A stretch of DNA of 36,835 nt from CADCUY01 sp964242735 (GTDB lineage Bacteria; Actinomycetota; Actinomycetes; Actinomycetales; Quadrisphaeraceae). The stretch is from the NCBI GenBank assembly GCA_964242735.1, contig CAXTAK010000022.1:1-36835 (forward strand), in the 5' to 3' direction. Both the position numbers and the translations under genes were made by a program. Below are positions 7,328 to 15,345 of this stretch, one piece after another. A model generated the notes under the pieces. It had not been told where the DNA came from. It did no database searches and was given only the letters and a program-made list of their open reading frames with translations. Position 1 is the first letter of the stretch; each line of letters starts with the position of its first letter.

Positions 7328-8085
7328 CCGCTGCCCCCGAGGCGATCCCGATGCCGGCCTCCGCGAGCGGTGGAGACGCCGCGGCCCACGAGGTGCTGCG
7401 CGCCGCGGCGGCCGCCGCTGCCGGGGCGCTGCCCTCACCCACCGCGCTGACGCCCGGCCGGGTCGACGGCACCACCCCGAGTGCGGGCAGCGCCGTGGTC
7501 GCCGCGTTCACCGGGGCGAGCAGCGGTGAGCTGGCGATCGTCGTCGACCCGGCCCTCGAGGCCGCGCTGTCCGCGGCGCAGGCGGGGGCGCTGCCCGTCA
7601 CCGAGGCGGTGCGACCCGCCCTCGAAGCGGCGAGCGCCGCGATCGGCCCGGCCGTGCTGGCCCCGGCGCGCCAGGTGCCCGCCGCGGACCTCGTGGCCCG
7701 CGGTGACGTCACGTGGGCACCGCTGGTCGGCGACGGGGAGGTGCTGGTGTGGGTGGGCGTGACCACCACCGCCCTGACCCCCGCGGCCCCCGGCACCGGC
7801 ACCGTGGTCGGGGGCATCCCCGCGGCTCGCCGCGAGGTCGGCAGCATGAACCTGCTGCGCGACGTCGAGATGACCCTCAGCGTGGAGCTGGGGCGCACCA
7901 GCATGCCGGTGCGCGACCTGCTCACCCTCACCCCCGGCTCGGTGATCGAGCTCGACCGCGCCGCCGGCGCCCCCGCCGACCTCATGGTCAACGGCCGCCT
8001 CCTCGCGCGCGGGGAGATCGTGGTCGTCGACGAGGACTACGGCCTGCGCATCACCGAGATCGTCGACCCCGGCGGCGAGGGCTGA
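7324..8085 (+). CDS. fliN: Flagellar motor switch protein FliN (long, FliY-like form)
   Basis: The last about 85 residues are a typical FliN/SpoA domain (LLRDVEMTLSVELGRTSMPVRDLLTLTPGSVIELD, then GRLLARGEIVVVDEDYGLRITEIV), which builds the lower C-ring. The protein is 253 residues instead of about 100-140. Residues 15-145 look CheC-like (VVAAFTGASSGELAIVVDPAL, then ALEAASAAIGPAV), making it resemble FliY. At the place of the CheC Glu-x-x-Asn pair there is E101 but Ser at 104, so phosphatase activity is doubtful. Coupled to fliM by ATGA; fliO starts 6 bp after its stop. Confidence 0.88.
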   Translation: MTAAPEAIPMPASASGGDAAAHEVLRAAAAAAAGALPSPTALTPGRVDGTTPSAGSAVVAAFTGASSGELAIVVDPALEAALSAAQAGALPVTEAVRPALEAASAAIGPAVLAPARQVPAADLVARGDVTWAPLVGDGEVLVWVGVTTTALTPAAPGTGTVVGGIPAARREVGSMNLLRDVEMTLSVELGRTSMPVRDLLTLTPGSVIELDRAAGAPADLMVNGRLLARGEIVVVDEDYGLRITEIVDPGGEG

Positions 8086-8091
8086 GCGCCC

Positions 8092-8559
8092 GTGGACCTG
8101 CTCGTGACCACCGGTCGGGTGGTGGTCTCCCTGGCCGCCGTGCTCGCCCTGGTGTGGGTGCTGGCCCAGGTGGCCCGCCGCCGCGGGGTCGGCGGGGTCG
8201 CCGCGTCAGCGCGCTTCGCCGTGGTGGCCCGCCACGCGCTGGGGCGCAGCGCGGGCGTCGCGGTGGTGCGCGTGGGCGACCAGGCCCTGGTGCTCGGGGT
8301 CACCGAGCACTCGGTGCGCCTGCTCGCCCGGACCCCGCTGGGCGACGTCCTCGACCTGGGGATGTCGGTGGGACCGCCGGCGGAGGGCTCGAGGGAGCCG
8401 CTGCTGACCACCGCAGACGGTGCCGCGGCCGTGGGCCCCGGCGGCGGTGGCCTGCGGCTGCTCACCGGGGCGGGAGCCTCGCCGCTGGCCGGGTCCGCGC
8501 TCTCCCCGGCCACCTGGAGCGGCGCCCTCGAGGTGCTGCGCCAGCGGACGGCGCGATGA
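8092..8559 (+). CDS. fliO: Flagellar biosynthesis protein FliO
   Basis: FliO is a small membrane factor that stabilises FliP during assembly of the export gate. The 155-residue protein has one N-terminal membrane helix (about residues 8-28, GRVVVSLAAVLALVWVLAQV), followed by a basic patch and a FliO-type domain (FAVVARHALGRSAGVAVVRVGDQALVLGVTEHSVRLL, residues about 42-80). The rest is a Gly/Ala/Pro-rich tail. The GTG start is 6 bp after the fliN stop and the stop overlaps fliP (ATGA). Sequence similarity in this family is weak; the gene position between fliN and fliP strengthens the call. Confidence 0.85.
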   Translation: MDLLVTTGRVVVSLAAVLALVWVLAQVARRRGVGGVAASARFAVVARHALGRSAGVAVVRVGDQALVLGVTEHSVRLLARTPLGDVLDLGMSVGPPAEGSREPLLTTADGAAAVGPGGGGLRLLTGAGASPLAGSALSPATWSGALEVLRQRTAR

Positions 8560-9413
8560 GCCGCAGCCCCCGGCGCCGGGTGCGCTCAGCCCTCGGGGCG
8601 CTCGCGCTCGCCCTGGTGCTCACCGGTGCGGCCGCCGCCGCGGCACCCGCCGCGCACGCGGCGTCCGGCCCCGGTGCCCTCGTGGTCACCGGACCCGTGG
8701 CGCCCGAGGAGCCCGCGGCGCCGACACCACCGGACCCCGGCGCGGGTCAGCCGGCCCTGAGCGTCGACGTCAACGGCGTCGACGGCACCCCTGCCAGCGC
8801 GATCACCCTCGTCCTGGCCATCACCGCGCTGTCGGTGGCCCCGGCGCTGCTGCTCATGACCACGGCCTTCACGAAGATCATCATCGTGCTGAGCATCACC
8901 CGCAACGCGCTCGGCCTGGCCACCACCCCGCCGAACCAGGTCATCGCGGGCCTCGCGCTGTTCCTCTCCCTGTTCATCATGGCCCCGGTGATCACCGAGA
9001 TCAACGACACCGCCGTCCAGCCGTTCCTCGCCGGCACCCTGACCCAGGCCGACGCCGTGGAGACCGGCTCGGGCCCGCTGCGCGAGTTCATGCTCGGCCA
9101 GGCCCGCACCGAGGATCTGGCGCTGATCACCCGCGCCGCCGACCGCGCCAACCCCGGCAGCGCCGCGGACGTGCCGATGACCACCCTGATCCCCGCCTTC
9201 GTGCTCTCCGAGCTGCGCGCCGCCTTCATCATCGGCTTCGTCATCTTCGTGCCCTTCCTCGTCATCGACATCGTCGTGTCGAGCTCGCTGATGGCGATGG
9301 GCATGATGATGCTGCCGCCGGTGACCGTGGCCCTGCCCTTCAAGCTGCTGCTCTTCGTGCTCGTCAACGGGTGGGGCCTGATCATCACGGCGCTGGTGGG
9401 GAGCTACGCCTAG
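8556..9413 (+). CDS. fliP: Flagellar export gate protein FliP
   Basis: FliP forms the core ring of the FliPQR export gate in the membrane. It is 285 residues with a cleavable signal peptide (basic MSRSPRRR, hydrophobic core, AHA-ASG near residue 36), as known for FliP. The family signatures are plain: LLLMTTAFTKIIIVLSITRNALG with PPNQVIAGLALFLSLFIM (about residues 100-145), then TLIPAFVLSELRAAFIIGFVIFVPFLVIDIVV and MGMMMLPPV in the C-terminal helices. The ATG overlapping the fliO stop is selected because the signal peptide starts there. Its TAG overlaps the fliQ GTG by one base. Confidence 0.95.
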   Translation: MSRSPRRRVRSALGALALALVLTGAAAAAAPAAHAASGPGALVVTGPVAPEEPAAPTPPDPGAGQPALSVDVNGVDGTPASAITLVLAITALSVAPALLLMTTAFTKIIIVLSITRNALGLATTPPNQVIAGLALFLSLFIMAPVITEINDTAVQPFLAGTLTQADAVETGSGPLREFMLGQARTEDLALITRAADRANPGSAADVPMTTLIPAFVLSELRAAFIIGFVIFVPFLVIDIVVSSSLMAMGMMMLPPVTVALPFKLLLFVLVNGWGLIITALVGSYA

Positions 9414-9682
9414 TGGACGCCGCGGTCCTCGACATCGCGATGGCCACCATGGTCGTCGCCGCCAAGCTCAGCGCCCCGGTGCTGGTCACCGCCCTGGTCA
9501 TCGGCTTCGCGATCTCCCTGTTCCAGTCGGTCACCCAGATCCAGGAGGTGACGCTGTCGTTCGTGCCGAAGGCCATCGGGGTGGGGCTGGCGCTGCTGAT
9601 CACCGGGCACTGGATGCTGCAGACGCTCATCGCGTTCACCACCGAGCTGTTCGACCGCCTGCCGGCCCTGCTGGCGAGCTGA
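9413..9682 (+). CDS. fliQ: Flagellar export gate protein FliQ
   Basis: An 89-residue protein with two membrane helices, the standard FliQ size. It carries the family core AKLSAPVLVTALVIGFAISLFQSVTQIQEVTLSFVPK (residues about 18-55), with the conserved QxxTQIQExTLxFxPK segment, and a second helix ending GHWMLQTLIAF. With FliP and FliR it makes the export channel. The GTG start shares its G with the last base of the fliP TAG; a longer open frame upstream runs inside fliP and is rejected. fliR begins one base after the stop. Confidence 0.93.
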   Translation: MDAAVLDIAMATMVVAAKLSAPVLVTALVIGFAISLFQSVTQIQEVTLSFVPKAIGVGLALLITGHWMLQTLIAFTTELFDRLPALLAS

Positions 9683-9683
9683 G

Positions 9684-10499
9684 GTGGGCCCGCTGCTGAG
9701 CTTCGGGGTGTCCCTGGAGACCGTGGTCGCCACCCTGCTCGTCGGCCTGCGGATCACCGCGTTCATCGTCATCGCCCCGCCCTTCGCCCACCGCGCGATC
9801 CCCGCGCGGGTCAAGGCGCTGCTGGGGATGGGCCTGGCGCTGGCGGTGACGCCCTCGGTGGACACCACTGACGTCAGCCTCGACGCCGGCCCGCTGGTGA
9901 TCGCCGCCGCCTGGGCGGTGCTGACCGGCGCGGCGACGGGCTTCGCGGTGTACCTGCTGTTCGCCGCGCTGCAGGCCGCCGGTGATGCCCTCGACGTCTT
10001 CGGCGGGTTCCAGCTCGCCTCGGCGTTCGACCCGCTGATGCAGTCGGGGTCGGCGATCTTCGGGCGCTTCTACCAGTTCCTCGCCACCGTGCTGCTGTTC
10101 GCCAGCGACGGGCACCTGCTGCTGCTGCGGGGGATCACGCGCACCTTCGCGGTCATCGGCGTGGCCGAGGGGGTGTCGCTGGAGGTGCTCGCCGAGGTGG
10201 TCACCGCCGGGGTCGCCCAGCTGCTCGTCGCGGCCCTGCAGATCGCCGGGCCGCTGATCGCGGTGCTGTTCCTCACCGACCTGGGCCTGGGCCTGCTCAC
10301 CCGCGCGGCGCCCGCGCTGAACGCCTTCGCCCTCGGGTTCCCGCTGAAGATCATGGTGACCCTCGCGCTGGGGTCGGTGGCGGTGGCGGTGCTGCCGCAG
10401 GTCATCGGCTCCCTCACGCAGGACGCCGCGCGCCAGGTCGTGCGCATCGCCGACGCCAGCGACACCGACCCCGCCGCCGGTCCCGGGGCGACGCGGTGA
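9684..10499 (+). CDS. fliR: Flagellar export gate protein FliR
   Basis: FliR is the third subunit of the export gate. It has 271 residues and about six hydrophobic segments. Conserved family stretches include LRITAFIVIAPPFAHRAIPARVKALLGMGLALAVTP (residues about 22-55), then AGDALDVFGGFQLASAFDP, FYQFLATVLLF and ALNAFALGFPLKIMVTL near the C-terminus. A GTG start lies one base after the fliQ stop. It is separate from FlhB, unlike the FliR-FlhB fusions of some clostridia. Its stop overlaps the flhB GTG (GTGA). Confidence 0.94.
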   Translation: MGPLLSFGVSLETVVATLLVGLRITAFIVIAPPFAHRAIPARVKALLGMGLALAVTPSVDTTDVSLDAGPLVIAAAWAVLTGAATGFAVYLLFAALQAAGDALDVFGGFQLASAFDPLMQSGSAIFGRFYQFLATVLLFASDGHLLLLRGITRTFAVIGVAEGVSLEVLAEVVTAGVAQLLVAALQIAGPLIAVLFLTDLGLGLLTRAAPALNAFALGFPLKIMVTLALGSVAVAVLPQVIGSLTQDAARQVVRIADASDTDPAAGPGATR

Positions 10500-11581
10500 G
10501 CGGCGGCGAGGAGCGCACCGAGCAACCCACCGCCAAGAAGCTCAAGGAGGGCCGCCAGCAGGGGCAGTTCGGCCGCTCGGCCGACCTCGGGGCGTGGCTC
10601 GGCGTCGCCGCGGGCCTCGCCCTGGTGCCGATGATGGTCCGCGAGGGGCGTGACCGGCTGCAGCGCAGCTTCGACGTCCTCGACGACGTCGCCCGCGACC
10701 CCCAGCCGGAGGCGGTGCTCGCCGCGGTCGCCACCACCGGCACCACCATCGTCCCCCTGCTGGTGCCGATCGCCGCCGTCACCGTGTTCGTGGCCATCGC
10801 CGCTGCCGCCGGCCAGGGCGGGCTGCACTTCGCCACCAAGGCCGCGAAGCCCAGCGCCAAGCGGTTGAACGTGCTGAAGGGCCTGAAGCAGATGGTGAGC
10901 GTCGTGGCCCTGTGGCAGGGGGTGAAGTCGCTGCTGAAGACGGTGGTCATCGGCGTCGCCCTGTGGATGACCATCTCGGAGCTGGGACCGCAGCTGCTCA
11001 CCGCCGGGTCGATGCCGCTGGCGACCATCACCGCGGCCGTCTCCGCCGGGGCCGCCGACATGCTGCGCGCCGCTGTCGTCGCCGGCCTGGCGCTCGCCCT
11101 GGTCGACGTGGTCGTCACCAAGCGCAAGTCCCTCAAGGAGCTGCGGATGACCCGCCAGGAGGTCAAGGACGAGTACAAGTCCTCCGAGGGCAACCCGCTG
11201 ATCAAGGGCGCCATCCGCTCCAAGCAGCGCGCCATGTCGCGCAACCGCATGATGTCGGCGATCCGCGACGCGGATGTGGTGCTGGTCAACCCCACCCACG
11301 TCGCCGTGGCGCTGCGCTACGAGTCGGGGCGCGGCGCCCCCCGGGTGGTCGCCAAGGGCGCCGGGCACGTGGCGGCGAGGATCCGCGAGCAGGCCACCGA
11401 GCACGGGGTGCCGATGGTCGCCGACGTCCCGCTCGCCCGGGCCCTCCACGCCGCCTGCGAGATCGACCAGGAGGTGCCCTCGCACCTGTTCGTCGCCGTC
11501 GCGCAGGTGCTGGCCTTCGTCATGGCGCTGCGCCGGCGCGGCAGCGCCCGCGGGGTCCACCGCAGCCCGCTCGCGGCGTGA
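10496..11581 (+). CDS. flhB: Flagellar export specificity switch protein FlhB
   Basis: FlhB wraps the export gate and switches substrate class after hook completion by cleaving itself at Asn-Pro-Thr-His. Of its 361 residues, the N-terminal ERTEQPTAKKLKEGRQQGQFGRS is classic. Four membrane helices occupy about residues 30-210. The cytoplasmic domain carries KDEYKSSEGNPLIKG and the autocleavage site VLVNPTHVAVALRYE (about residue 265), so switching by FliK should work. The GTG overlapping the fliR stop is chosen because conserved sequence begins immediately. It ends a chain of overlapping genes from fliM; a 244-bp gap then precedes flhA. Confidence 0.95.
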   Translation: MSGGEERTEQPTAKKLKEGRQQGQFGRSADLGAWLGVAAGLALVPMMVREGRDRLQRSFDVLDDVARDPQPEAVLAAVATTGTTIVPLLVPIAAVTVFVAIAAAAGQGGLHFATKAAKPSAKRLNVLKGLKQMVSVVALWQGVKSLLKTVVIGVALWMTISELGPQLLTAGSMPLATITAAVSAGAADMLRAAVVAGLALALVDVVVTKRKSLKELRMTRQEVKDEYKSSEGNPLIKGAIRSKQRAMSRNRMMSAIRDADVVLVNPTHVAVALRYESGRGAPRVVAKGAGHVAARIREQATEHGVPMVADVPLARALHAACEIDQEVPSHLFVAVAQVLAFVMALRRRGSARGVHRSPLAA

Positions 11582-11716
11582 GCGCCGGCGTCGTCCGCGC
11601 CCGAGGGCTCGCGGCCTCCGGGGCGACGGGAGTACCAGGCTGCGCGCCGCCCGGGCGTGTCCCGGCGCACCGGCCCGCGGCAGCGGATAGGACGGACCCC
11701 ACCCGGGGGAGAGCTG

Positions 11717-11743
11717 CTCAAGTCCACCGCCCGGGGTGCCGAT
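11717..11743 (+). promoter_or_regulatory. FliA-type promoter candidate upstream of flhA
   Basis: CTCA at 11717-11720 (continuing AGTCC), 17-nt spacer, GCCGAT at 11738-11743. This matches CTCA(N15-17)GCCGA. It lies in the flhB-flhA gap (11582-11825). It also argues against the longer flhA reading frame, which would start at 11736, inside the promoter. Confidence 0.62.
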
Positions 11744-11753
11744 GCACCCCGGG
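11730..11753. repeat. 24-bp perfect palindrome over the flhA promoter -10
   Basis: Arms CCCGGGGTGC (11730-11739) and GCACCCCGGG (11744-11753) are perfectly complementary around CGAT. The -10 element GCCGAT sits at the dyad centre. In read-through RNA it could fold as a 10-bp hairpin and act as terminator for the flhB unit. On DNA it could be an operator. Confidence 0.7.
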
Positions 11754-11825
11754 CCAGGACGGCGCCGCACTGCCACGGAGAGCCACCCGACCGTCCCCTG
11801 CCCACCGCGTGAGGAGTCCGGCCCC

Positions 11826-13877
11826 GTGGGTCTTCGCCGTCTAGGCCAGCTGGCCGTGCCCGTGGGCGTGGTGGGCATCGTCCTGCTGCTCGTGGTGCCG
11901 CTCCCCGCCGTGCTGCTCGACTTCCTCATCGCGACGAACATCGTGGCCGCGCTGCTGATCCTCATGACGTCGATGTACGTGCGCCGGCCCCTGGACTTCT
12001 CGATCTTCCCCTCGCTGCTGCTGGTGTTCACCCTGTTCCGCCTGGGCCTGAACGTGGCCTCCACCCGGCTGATCCTGCGCGACGGTGATGCCGGCAAGGT
12101 GATCCACGCCTTCGGGGACTTCGTCGTCGGCGGCTCCCTGGTCATCGGGCTGGTGATCTTCCTGATCCTCGTGGTGATCCAGTTCGTCGTCATCACCAAC
12201 GGCGCCGGGCGCGTCGCCGAGGTCGGTGCCCGCTTCACCCTCGAGGCGATGCCCGGCAAGCAGATGGCCATCGACGCCGACCTGAACGCGGGCCTCATCG
12301 ACGAGGACACCGCCCGCACCCGCCGCGCCGACGTGACGGCGGAGGCCGACTTCTACGGCGCCATGGACGGTGGTGCGAAGTTCGTCAAGGGCGACGCCAT
12401 CGCCGGGATCATCATCATCGTCATCAACCTCGTCGGCGGCTTCGTCACCGGCATGGTGCAGCGGGGCCTGGAGCCGGCGGAGGCCCTGCAGACCTACAGC
12501 CTGCTGACCATCGGCGACGGGCTGGTCACGCAGATCCCCGCCCTGCTCATGGCGGTCGCGACCGGTCTGATCGTCACCCGCGCCACCACCCAGGGCGACC
12601 TCGGCTCGGACGCCGCGACCCAGCTCCTGCGCCACGGCAACGCCCTGCGGATCGCCGGCGGCGGCGCACTGGTCATCGCGCTGATCCCCGGGCTGCCCAA
12701 GATCCCGTTCGTGGTGCTCGGCGCCGGGCTGCTGCTGATCGCCCAGTTCTCCCCGGGCGAGGATGACACCAGCAGCGACCTCGCCGCGGTGCCCGGCGCG
12801 GGTGCCGCCCCTGCCGCCGAGACGCCCGAGCAGCTGATGGCGCAGATGCGGGTGGACCCCCTGGAGATCGTGCTGGCCCCCGACCTCGTCGACCTCGTCG
12901 ACGTGGCCTCCGGCGGCGACCTGCTCGACCGGGTGCGCTCGCTGCGCCGCAAGGTGGCCCTGGAGCTGGGCATCGTCATCCCCCCCGTGCGCACCCGCGA
13001 CTCCCTGGACCTGCCGCTGTCGACGTACGCGGTGCGCATCTCGGGGGTCGACGTCGGCAGCGGCCTCGCGCCCGCCGGTCAGGTGCTGGCCCTCGGTGAC
13101 CACCTCGAGGGCCTGCCGGGCACCGTCACCACCGAACCGGTCTTCGGCCTCGCCGGGAAGTGGGTGCCCGCCGAGCTGCGCCACCAGGCCGAGATGACCG
13201 GTGCCACCGTGGTCGACCGCGCGAGCGTGCTCATCACCCACCTCGCCGAGATCGTGCGCGCCAACGCCTCGCGGCTGCTCACCCGCGAGGACGTGCGCAC
13301 CCTCACCGACGCGCTGAAGGCCACCGATCCCGCGGTCGTCGAGGAGCTGGTGCCCTCGCTGCTCACCCTCGGTGAGGTCCAGCGGGTGCTCGCCGGCCTG
13401 CTCGACGAGGGGGTGCCGGTGCGCGACCTCGGGCGGATCTACGAGGGACTGACCCTCGCGGCCAAGGCCGGATCCGATCCCACCGCGCTCGTGGAGGCCG
13501 CCCGCGCGGCCCTCGGCCCGGCGATCGCCGCCCAGCACGTCACCGCGGGAGCGCTGCGCGTGCTCACACTCGACCCGCTGCTGGAGCACCAGATGGTCGA
13601 GTCGCTGCGCCTGACCGACTCCGGCGCGCAGCTGGGCTTCGACCCCTCGCGCGTCGAGCGGGTCGTCGACGACGTGCAGCGGCGCCTGCGGGTGGCCGAG
13701 GAGCTCGGCACCACCCCCGTGCTGGTGTGCGCACCGGCCCTGCGGGCCCCTCTGCGCCGGCTGGTGGCCCTGGCGCTGCCCGGGGTGTGCGTGCTGTCGT
13801 ACTCGGAGGTGTCCGGGCCAGGCCTGAGCATCGAGACGGTGGGGGTGATCAGCGATGCCGCGGCAGTTGCTGCTTGA
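11826..13877 (+). CDS. flhA: Flagellar export apparatus protein FlhA
   Basis: FlhA is the large export-gate protein that docks chaperone-substrate complexes and couples export to proton flow. With the chosen start it is 683 residues: about eight membrane helices (residues 1-330) including the FHIPEP signature (RRPLDFSIFPSLLLVFTLFRLGLNVASTRLIL), then a cytoplasmic domain from about residue 350. GTG 11826 is chosen over an upstream ATG at 11736: GAGGAG lies 9 nt before it, FlhA similarity begins there, and the upstream start falls within the FliA-like promoter. It overlaps the next gene by 23 nt. Confidence 0.94.
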   Translation: MGLRRLGQLAVPVGVVGIVLLLVVPLPAVLLDFLIATNIVAALLILMTSMYVRRPLDFSIFPSLLLVFTLFRLGLNVASTRLILRDGDAGKVIHAFGDFVVGGSLVIGLVIFLILVVIQFVVITNGAGRVAEVGARFTLEAMPGKQMAIDADLNAGLIDEDTARTRRADVTAEADFYGAMDGGAKFVKGDAIAGIIIIVINLVGGFVTGMVQRGLEPAEALQTYSLLTIGDGLVTQIPALLMAVATGLIVTRATTQGDLGSDAATQLLRHGNALRIAGGGALVIALIPGLPKIPFVVLGAGLLLIAQFSPGEDDTSSDLAAVPGAGAAPAAETPEQLMAQMRVDPLEIVLAPDLVDLVDVASGGDLLDRVRSLRRKVALELGIVIPPVRTRDSLDLPLSTYAVRISGVDVGSGLAPAGQVLALGDHLEGLPGTVTTEPVFGLAGKWVPAELRHQAEMTGATVVDRASVLITHLAEIVRANASRLLTREDVRTLTDALKATDPAVVEELVPSLLTLGEVQRVLAGLLDEGVPVRDLGRIYEGLTLAAKAGSDPTALVEAARAALGPAIAAQHVTAGALRVLTLDPLLEHQMVESLRLTDSGAQLGFDPSRVERVVDDVQRRLRVAEELGTTPVLVCAPALRAPLRRLVALALPGVCVLSYSEVSGPGLSIETVGVISDAAAVAA

Positions 13878-15345
13878 GGGACCGGCGATCGAGCCGCTGC
13901 TGGCGCGGGTGCGCGAGGAGCACGGCACCGCGGCCCGCATCGTCAAGGCCGAGCGCGTGCGCGTCGGCGGGGTCGGCGGGTTCTTCGCCAAGGTGCGCTT
14001 CGAGGTGACCATCGAGGTGACGGAGGCGGGCGCGGCCGCCGGCGGGCCCTCCTCGTCGGACGACGAACCGGACCTCGCGGGCCTGGCCGCGCTCCTGTCC
14101 GCCACCGAGGATGCCGAGCGCAGCGGCGCGCCGGCGGTGGACTACAGCGACTTCTGGGCAGGTTCGCCGCGGCGGGGCCGCACACCGGTGGCGGAGGAGC
14201 TGATCCGCCTCCCGCCCGCGGCGCCCCTTCCCGCGATCCCCGCTCCCCGGGTGCCGGTGGCGGTGCAGGCATCGCCGCCGCCCGCGGCCGCACCCGCACC
14301 GGTGGCCGCGCCCGTGGTGGCCGCGGTGCCCGGCCCCGAGGTGGTCGGGCTGCTGCAGGAGGCCCCCGTGCCGCGCACCCCGCCGCCCGCACCGGTCGAG
14401 CTGCCCGCTGACCCCGTCTCCGGATCCGTCGCCGAGCCGAGCGACGAGGTCCCGACGGATCGGTCCCGCCCCGCGGGGCGCCACAGCGCAGACGCCTCGG
14501 TCACCGCGCCGTCCGGCGCCGCGCCCGCCACCGCGCCGGACGCCGGCCCCGACGCCGTGGCCGACCCCGACGCGCCGCTGCCCACCCGTCGTTCGCGGCG
14601 CCGCGAGACCCCCGCCGGCGCCGCTCCAGCGCCGCTGAACCCCCCTCCCGCGACGACCGGTGGCGACTTCGCCGAGCAGCTCGGCTGCCTCGGGGTGCAC
14701 CGGCGGTGGCTGCGCGACCTGCCGGACGACCGCACCGAGGCGCTGCGGGAGCTCGCGAGCCGTCTGGCAGCGCGGCCGGCCACCCCGCGACGTGCGCCCG
14801 ATCCCGGCGACCACCCCCTGGTCGTCGTCATCGCCGAGAGCGGCGGCGCCCTGCCGACGACCCGCACCCTGGCCGTGGGCATGGGCCTGCCGGTCGACGA
14901 GGTGGTCGTGATCGCCGACGACGCCCCCGCCGTGGAAGCCGACCTCGAGGGCGAGGGCCGCGCGCACCTGGTGGACCTCGCCCGCCAGCGCAGCCGTCCG
15001 GTCGTGGTGCACCTCGCCGTGCCGTTCGGCGCGGACGCCGGGCGCCGGGCCGCCGCGCGCGGCCTTCTGACCACGCTGCGCGTCGACCAGCTGTGGGCCG
15101 TGGTCGACGCGACCCGTCGCACCGCCGACGTCGAGGCCTGGCTGCGCGACGTCGCCCCGGCCGGCGGAGTCGACGCGGTGTCCCTGGTCGACACCGCCGC
15201 CACCGCCGTCCCCGCCGCGGGGCTGGACCTCGCGGCGCCGGTGGCACTGCTCGAGGGGCGGCCCGCCACTCCCGCCGCCTGGGTGTCCCTGCTCGCCGCC
15301 CGCCTCACCGAGGACGACCTGGCGCGCCACCTGGCCTCCCCGTGA
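13855..15345 (+). CDS. FlhF-like protein with degenerate GTPase domain
   Basis: 496 residues. The first about 55 (EGPAIEPLLARVREEHGTAARIVKAERVRVGGVGGFFAKVRFEVTIEV) match the N-terminal domain of FlhF, the SRP-type GTPase that places flagella, and it follows flhA as flhF does. A long Ala/Pro-rich linker (about residues 100-265) follows. The C-terminal part has the FlhF/SRP layout (near residue 319 HPLVVVIAESGG, near 415 LWAVVDATRRTADV, near 442 VSLVDTA), but the GxxGxGKTT P-loop and TKxD motif are missing. I infer a non-GTPase FlhF relative. ATG start inside the flhA tail; the stop overlaps the PilZ gene by GTGA. Confidence 0.72.
   Translation: MPRQLLLEGPAIEPLLARVREEHGTAARIVKAERVRVGGVGGFFAKVRFEVTIEVTEAGAAAGGPSSSDDEPDLAGLAALLSATEDAERSGAPAVDYSDFWAGSPRRGRTPVAEELIRLPPAAPLPAIPAPRVPVAVQASPPPAAAPAPVAAPVVAAVPGPEVVGLLQEAPVPRTPPPAPVELPADPVSGSVAEPSDEVPTDRSRPAGRHSADASVTAPSGAAPATAPDAGPDAVADPDAPLPTRRSRRRETPAGAAPAPLNPPPATTGGDFAEQLGCLGVHRRWLRDLPDDRTEALRELASRLAARPATPRRAPDPGDHPLVVVIAESGGALPTTRTLAVGMGLPVDEVVVIADDAPAVEADLEGEGRAHLVDLARQRSRPVVVHLAVPFGADAGRRAAARGLLTTLRVDQLWAVVDATRRTADVEAWLRDVAPAGGVDAVSLVDTAATAVPAAGLDLAAPVALLEGRPATPAAWVSLLAARLTEDDLARHLASP

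Noticed and set aside
11736..11825. Longer flhA with 30 extra N-terminal residues
   Set aside because: The extension begins within the FliA-like promoter, lacks similarity, and a good ribosome site precedes GTG 11826.
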